This document shows positions 59,657 to 64,000 of a stretch of DNA of 64,000 nt, in pieces. The position numbers and the translations under genes are program-made. Numbering within the stretch: the stretch's first letter is position 1; every line of letters begins with the position of its first letter. Source of the stretch: an uncultured Poribacteria bacterium (lineage in GTDB: Bacteria > Poribacteria > WGA-4E > PCPOR2b); assembly GCA_958296125.1 (NCBI GenBank), contig OY282444.1, positions 3,133,623-3,197,622 of the forward strand, read 5' to 3'. The notes below the pieces were generated by a model that did not search any database, was not told where the DNA came from, and was given only the letters and a program-made list of their open reading frames with translations.

Positions 59657-60790
59657 CTATCGCCGCGCTGCCCACACAACGCCGCGCTGTGGGAACAGGA
59701 TGCTTTTCTGTTTATCAATGGTGTCAAACGGGTGGATGCCGTATTTTTCGTGGTACTCCCGATGCAGATTTTCTTCGTGCCCGGTGATTTCGGTCAGCGG
59801 CAGATCAATCGGTCTCCCACCGTTCCGCGCAGATTCGCGGATCGCAATGAGAATCTCTTGATCTGTGCGCCCATTGACCGCACCATATTCCGGTTCAACA
59901 TCTTCAACAATCGCTCGGTAGATACTGTGCAATTCCGCACCCCGGGCAACATCATCTGCATCCGCCAATCCAAACGCTTTTAGCGGATTTTCCCAGATTA
60001 CCGGCGGATCGGTGTCAACGCGAGCATAATCAATGACTGTCACGCCATCTCTCTCTGTCGTAATGGTCTGAATTGGATAGATCTCTGTCCCCGTCTCTCG
60101 GTAGAGCAGCAATTCATTACCGACGATTGACCCCTTTGTGCCATCGATCTCCCAATAGTTGCCGCGTCGTCGGGTTGGGAGCTCGTAGACGAGAGAGACA
60201 CCGTTCTCAAATTCGACGATGCCGACCTCCCATGAAGTACCTCCAATCGCTTTGGCGTGTCCTAGGACGCGTACCGCTTCACTTTGCACAAGCATCCGGA
60301 TTGCGTTCATGCCGTGATACGATCCAGAAGTATACCAGAGATGCGCGTGGGTAATCTCACCAATTAGTCCCGCATCGACAATCTTCCGTTTGAGTCGTTC
60401 ATGGGGCCAACGCCAGACATTTTCAGCGACCTCTAACTTGATACCGTATCGCGCGGCGGCATCAATCATCCGATCTGCACAGGGGAGGGTTGTCGAAATC
60501 GATGTCTCTGTGATGACATGAACCCCGTGAGATGCCGCAATCTCTGTGATGATGTGGTGTCCGTCGGGGGGCACCGTGATCAGGATAAGGTCCGGTGACT
60601 CCGCCTCAATTAGCGTCTCAACGTCTGTATAACCAGAAACCGACATCCGTTGAGCAGTCTCGGCGGCACGGTTTTTGTCAATGTCGCAGACACCAACCAA
60701 TTGATAAATCGGTTCTAGCTTGGGGATGGTGTTCAGGTGCGCTCTCGCCCTGCCCCCCGTGCCGACTACGGCTATTTTTAACCTTTTCAT
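59657..60790 (-). CDS. Gfo/Idh/MocA family oxidoreductase (3)
   Basis: NAD(P)-dependent dehydrogenase-like enzyme of 377 residues. The Rossmann motif is VVGTGGRARAHL. The EKP position reads TETSIS, so the lysine usually used in catalysis is missing, as in the copy at 26.1 kb. The C-terminal sheet domain has GTSWEVGIVEFENGVS. GGAAGG precedes the ATG at 60790; the frame to 60862 is not favoured. It lies 95 bases upstream of the sialidase-like gene on the same strand, consistent with one operon. Confidence 0.84.
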   Translation of the reverse strand: MKRLKIAVVGTGGRARAHLNTIPKLEPIYQLVGVCDIDKNRAAETAQRMSVSGYTDVETLIEAESPDLILITVPPDGHHIITEIAASHGVHVITETSISTTLPCADRMIDAAARYGIKLEVAENVWRWPHERLKRKIVDAGLIGEITHAHLWYTSGSYHGMNAIRMLVQSEAVRVLGHAKAIGGTSWEVGIVEFENGVSLVYELPTRRRGNYWEIDGTKGSIVGNELLLYRETGTEIYPIQTITTERDGVTVIDYARVDTDPPVIWENPLKAFGLADADDVARGAELHSIYRAIVEDVEPEYGAVNGRTDQEILIAIRESARNGGRPIDLPLTEITGHEENLHREYHEKYGIHPFDTIDKQKSILFPQRGVVWAARR

Positions 60791-60890
60791 GGTGAATTCC
60801 TTCCTGGGAACAACCTTGGAAATCGGCAGCAAGAATGTCAATTTTGGAAAATTGACCGACAATGCCGATAATCCTTTGGGGAATCTGCCT

Positions 60891-61724
60891 TCAAAACCTT
60901 AATTCCGCTGAGATAAAATCCGATGCGAAATCGCGTTCATAGATGCGGGCATAGTCAATTCGCACCCACTGCCAATCAAATCCCAATCCCAATGTCCACC
61001 ACCGATCCGAGCGCCCACTCCGCACCCGAATGAAGCGGTGTGCTTTCCACTCAATACCGTAGTAAAGTCCCGTGTCATTAAGAGGGCCCCGGGGCACGAT
61101 AAGGTCAACCGCAAACAACAGATTTTCCCAATGATATGCAGCACCAAGCGTTAACCAGCGAATCCCACGTTGGTGGGACAGATGCCCCGCAAGCAGTCCG
61201 AATTTGAGATTGGAACGCGGTTTGACGAGCAGAGCAAAATCGTAGGCTGGGGAATGACCGAAAAATTGATAATAATCGCTGGGGTGTTTACGTTTGAACT
61301 TCAGACTCGCGCCAACTGCGATATACGGATGGATCTGGTGTGCGAACGAATAGTAGTTGAAATCCGGTGTTCCGGACTCAACGCCGAGCGCGATCTTGTT
61401 TCCCCAAAATAAACCATATCCACGATACGCATAGCCAATCCCTTTCGGATCAAAACCGTATTCCAATCGATCGTGGAATTTATTTACGCCAAAGAGCTTG
61501 ACACCCTGCCACTGAATCAATCCGGCGGGATTCCAGAATCCTGCCGTGGCATCATCAGCGACAGCAGTAAACGCATTGCCCATACCCAGAGCCCGCGCTC
61601 CAACGTAAAGTGGACGCGCCTCCTCAAACGGAAATGCCGCGGAGAAGGCGGGGGATGCAGCGAGGAATAGCCCGATGAGCGTGTAACGTGATGCATAATA
61701 CGTAATGCGTAATACGTAATGCAT
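60891..61724 (-). CDS. Outer-membrane beta-barrel protein, PorV/UPF0164-like
   Basis: Hypothetical envelope protein of 277 residues. An apparent signal peptide (~15-32, LIGLFLAASPAFSAA) is followed by ARALGMGNAFTAVADDATAGFWNPAGL, a hallmark of OmpP1/FadL- and PorV-like barrels. Alternating aromatic beta strands run to the terminal Phe (ISAELRF), as expected for BamA substrates. The first ~12 codons come from a simple repeat (61691-61724), so the true start is uncertain; no ribosome-binding site is seen. It lies just downstream of the glycosyltransferase and Omp85 genes. Confidence 0.75.
   Translation of the reverse strand: MHYVLRITYYASRYTLIGLFLAASPAFSAAFPFEEARPLYVGARALGMGNAFTAVADDATAGFWNPAGLIQWQGVKLFGVNKFHDRLEYGFDPKGIGYAYRGYGLFWGNKIALGVESGTPDFNYYSFAHQIHPYIAVGASLKFKRKHPSDYYQFFGHSPAYDFALLVKPRSNLKFGLLAGHLSHQRGIRWLTLGAAYHWENLLFAVDLIVPRGPLNDTGLYYGIEWKAHRFIRVRSGRSDRWWTLGLGFDWQWVRIDYARIYERDFASDFISAELRF
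61691..61724. repeat. Short repeat TAATACGTAATGCG at the gene start
   Basis: Alternating TAATACG and TAATGCG units form about three imperfect copies. They supply the start codon and first residues of the beta-barrel gene. Confidence 0.6.
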
Positions 61725-61778
61725 AGTGTATAATGAATGCTTGGGTCCCTGAACCCAACCGTTTATGAGTCTCTACCC

Positions 61779-62789
61779 TTACTGCTCCTTTAGATGAGAA
61801 CCGGATAGCGACAGATCCACCGCCCCTAACACATCTTCGACGGTAATATCCTCCATGCTTTCACGGGCGATCACCGTGTGCGGGTGCCAATTTGGTCCCC
61901 ACTGCCGCGGGTTCGACGCGCCAAATAACGCAATCGTTGGAGTTTTGACCGCTGTGCTCATATGCATTGGGCCTGTATCGTTGCTGATATAGAGGTGGCA
62001 TTTTTGGAGCAGCCCCCCGAGCTGCATCGGGGTTGTCCCTGTGACGATAATCGGCGAGCAGGACATCAGCTTCGCCACTTCGTGCGGCAGTGTCCCTTCT
62101 GCATCGCCGGCGGTGATAAAAATTTGGGCATTGTACTTCTGATGTAACCGGTCCCCCACTTGTGCAAATCCCATTTTTGACCAGCGACGGGACTCAGACC
62201 CCGCCCCAGGGTTCAATCCGATCAGGGGTCGATCCGAAAGAACACCAACACCGGCGAGGAAATCGTCCGCCCACCCTTGTGCCGCCCCATTCACAAACAT
62301 CTCGGGCACCTCGCTGTCCGGTTTAATCCCAATACCGCGCACAACGTCAAGATATCTAGCTGTCTCATGTTGATTAATATTATTGGGAACGGAAACATGC
62401 AGTAAGCGTCCCTTACCAGAGTTGGTCTCAAAGCCGATCCGAAATGGGATGCGTGCGAGGAAGGTGTGCAACACAAGGCGAAACGTTGGTTGGAGAACAA
62501 CTGCCATCTGGAATGACCTTTTCGCTATCTCATAAATTAGCTTGGGAATCGACACGCTGTAAGTAATCACCTCGTCCAGATTCGGGTTTTCAGAAACGAG
62601 GGCTTCGCGCCCTGGAGCGACCATGTAAGTGATGTATGCCTCCGGAAAACGTTGCCGCAACGCCCGGATCACAGGGGTCGTCAGGAGCGTCTCACCGAGG
62701 GGTCCCATGCGGAGAATCAGGAGGCGCCGAACCTCATCGAGATCGAATCGCCTGCTGAATTGTTTAGAACGAGGTTCCGAGATTGACAT
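61779..62789 (-). CDS. Glycosyltransferase family 9 (heptosyltransferase-like)
   Basis: GT-B enzyme of 336 residues, similar to LPS heptosyltransferases (WaaC/WaaF/WaaQ). It has ILRMGPLGETLLTTPVIRALRQRFP, the inter-domain IGLNPGAGSESRRWS and the donor-binding SNDTGPMHMSTAVKTPTIALFGASNPRQWGP. I choose the ATG at 62789, with GGAGGG upstream; it overlaps the 3' end of the Omp85 gene by 26 bases. The longer frame to 62903 is antisense-like within that gene. The context supports outer-membrane glycan assembly. Confidence 0.88.
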   Translation of the reverse strand: MSISEPRSKQFSRRFDLDEVRRLLILRMGPLGETLLTTPVIRALRQRFPEAYITYMVAPGREALVSENPNLDEVITYSVSIPKLIYEIAKRSFQMAVVLQPTFRLVLHTFLARIPFRIGFETNSGKGRLLHVSVPNNINQHETARYLDVVRGIGIKPDSEVPEMFVNGAAQGWADDFLAGVGVLSDRPLIGLNPGAGSESRRWSKMGFAQVGDRLHQKYNAQIFITAGDAEGTLPHEVAKLMSCSPIIVTGTTPMQLGGLLQKCHLYISNDTGPMHMSTAVKTPTIALFGASNPRQWGPNWHPHTVIARESMEDITVEDVLGAVDLSLSGSHLKEQ

Positions 62790-63999
62790 GGATTTTTCCC
62801 TCCAAAACCGAGCGACCTTCAGCAAGTCCGCAATCCATCCGTAGCAACCCACCCTTTGATTCAAGCCGCATACCGAATCCGTAACCGACGCGGAGCGGGT
62901 CAAAAACGGTAGGCTGATCTACTTGGGTAACTGTCCCCAGATCGGTGAATACAAAGAACTGCGATGTGCGTCCAACCAACAGCCGGTATTCAAGGTTCGC
63001 ATAGAGGCGGCGGGCCCCAAAAAACCAGTCTTCGTCGTAACCACGCAACGTGTTCGCCCCACCGAGATAAAAAAACTCCGTCGGCGGAATGTTATCTCCC
63101 CACGCCGCCGCACCGTGTAAACCGATGGCAATCACCTGCCGATGCCATGTCGGGAAGTAAGCCCGCAGATCAACCCACAGTTTGCGCAGCTTGAAATCCC
63201 CTCGTGAAAACTCAAACGCTACATGGTCAAGGTGTCCGCGGGTTGGGTTCAGAAAGTAATCCCTGCTATCGCGGGTCAGTCCCAAAGTCACACCGTACTT
63301 CACACCGCTTTGCGCTGCTGGGTCTGCCACATCTGTAATTGGTGAGTGGATGGACGGGGAGGTAGTAGGAAGGGGCAGGAGGGGAGTGGCACCTGTGGGA
63401 AACCCAATTCGTTTATAGGAGAACCTTAGTGAACCTTCAAATAAGCGTTGGAAACGGGCACCAATGGTCACGGAGGCAGCACGCTCATTTGACTCAGCAT
63501 CGGTAAACTGGTTTCTCTGCCTCACCTGCGAATACTCGACACCGATTTTGATCGGCTTTCCAAACGCCCACGGTTCAGTGTAACCAATTTTTAACATCCG
63601 AAGTAAGCCGGATTTCCAAAGAAAATTTGCCCCCCGTCCTGTCCCCAAAAGATTGGTCTCCGTCGCTTCAATCACGCCTGTCAGTTGTGGCGCGCCCTCA
63701 AATTCCGTAGTTGGCGGGGCATAGCCGATGACACCACCGAACCTGCCAGTCCGCGCCTCCGTCACCTTCGCATTAAAAATAATCTCCTCCGATGTCTCGC
63801 TCTCCTCAAACAGGGTTGGACTCACCTCGTAAAAGTAGCCAAGATTCACCAAGCGGTGGAAGCTCTGATCGATTTTGCGCTGATCAAAAACGTCGCCCGT
63901 TTGAACCGTCAACTCACGGAGGACTACTTCAGGCTTTGTTTTCTGTAGGCCGGTTAGTTTGACTGCTCCAATCCGAACCTGATTCCCCTCACGAATTTG
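62764..63999 (-). CDS. Omp85/BamA-like outer-membrane assembly protein, 5' end outside window
   Basis: C-terminal part of an Omp85 family protein. The frame is open to the window edge, and the sequence just inside it (about KLTGLQKTKPEVVLREL, then GDVFDQRKIDQSFHRLVNLGYF) is a POTRA domain. Residues after ~80 form the 16-strand barrel, with GLTRDSRDYFLNPTRG, the GANTLRGYDEDWFFG (VRGF/Y-type) loop and a final Phe (VNLGTSF). At least 411 residues are visible; upstream POTRA domains are missing. BamA and TamA cannot be told apart here. Confidence 0.88.
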   Translation of the reverse strand, partial: QIREGNQVRIGAVKLTGLQKTKPEVVLRELTVQTGDVFDQRKIDQSFHRLVNLGYFYEVSPTLFEESETSEEIIFNAKVTEARTGRFGGVIGYAPPTTEFEGAPQLTGVIEATETNLLGTGRGANFLWKSGLLRMLKIGYTEPWAFGKPIKIGVEYSQVRQRNQFTDAESNERAASVTIGARFQRLFEGSLRFSYKRIGFPTGATPLLPLPTTSPSIHSPITDVADPAAQSGVKYGVTLGLTRDSRDYFLNPTRGHLDHVAFEFSRGDFKLRKLWVDLRAYFPTWHRQVIAIGLHGAAAWGDNIPPTEFFYLGGANTLRGYDEDWFFGARRLYANLEYRLLVGRTSQFFVFTDLGTVTQVDQPTVFDPLRVGYGFGMRLESKGGLLRMDCGLAEGRSVLEGKIHVNLGTSF

Positions 64000-64000
64000 T

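Overview
The window looks like chromosomal DNA of a Gram-negative bacterium, most plausibly Candidatus Poribacteria or a close relative. This is an inference from gene content. There are four phytanoyl-CoA-dioxygenase (PhyH) family genes and three Gfo/Idh/MocA oxidoreductases. A creatininase-like gene, a UPF0261 gene, a BNR sialidase-like gene and an enolase-superfamily gene are also present. A secreted WD40/cohesin/dockerin protein ends in an FlgD-like sorting tail. The Gram-negative envelope shows in an Omp85/BamA-like protein, a family 9 glycosyltransferase and a small beta-barrel protein. No rRNA, prophage or CRISPR array is visible.

Layout. 0-3 kb: the end of a lactate racemase (LarA) homologue, then minC, minD and minE (division-site placement). 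3-9 kb, minus strand: HAD phosphatase, YkgJ-type cysteine-cluster protein, M23 peptidase, rdgB, rph and alr. 9-12 kb, plus strand: orphan ABC ATPase, DUF2156 protein, thiamine pyrophosphokinase. 12-20 kb: oxidoreductase, GNAT enzymes, the 14-repeat WD40 protein, a PhyH enzyme. 20-31 kb: DapA-like enzyme, argC, aminotransferase, creatininase-like enzyme, SEC-C/methionine aminopeptidase, oxidoreductase, PhyH, a decayed IS630-type transposase, alcohol dehydrogenase, SDR. 31-35.5 kb: HEAT-repeat protein, cysteine desulfurase, a ThrRS without its TGS domain, and a Gly-Cys-Val tRNA operon with promoter and terminator. 35.7-47 kb: SpoIIE-type phosphatase, DUF4282 protein, epimerase, ddl, aspS, hisS, and a spermidine-synthase-like membrane protein fused to TPRs. 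47-61 kb: a catabolic-looking block (epimerase, enolase-superfamily protein, two tandem PhyH, UPF0261, sugar isomerase-like, TcuA-like flavoprotein, sialidase-like, oxidoreductase), interrupted by two methyltransferase-HNH genes. 61-64 kb: envelope genes.

The most unusual object is at 52.16-55.45 kb. A DNA methyltransferase fused to a C-terminal HNH nuclease is present as two head-to-tail copies. The duplicated unit also carried the ribosome-binding site and first ~21 codons of the downstream UPF0261 gene, and its outer breakpoint falls inside the putative promoter. The two copies are almost the same at both ends but unrelated in the middle, where a beta-class methyltransferase carries its target-recognition domain. 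This looks like a restriction-modification system that doubled and changed specificity by cassette replacement.

Regulatory structure is readable in places. Several good sigma-70-like promoters are listed. Hairpins follow several gene ends. Two short dispersed intergenic repeats occur, one of them upstream of three separate promoters.
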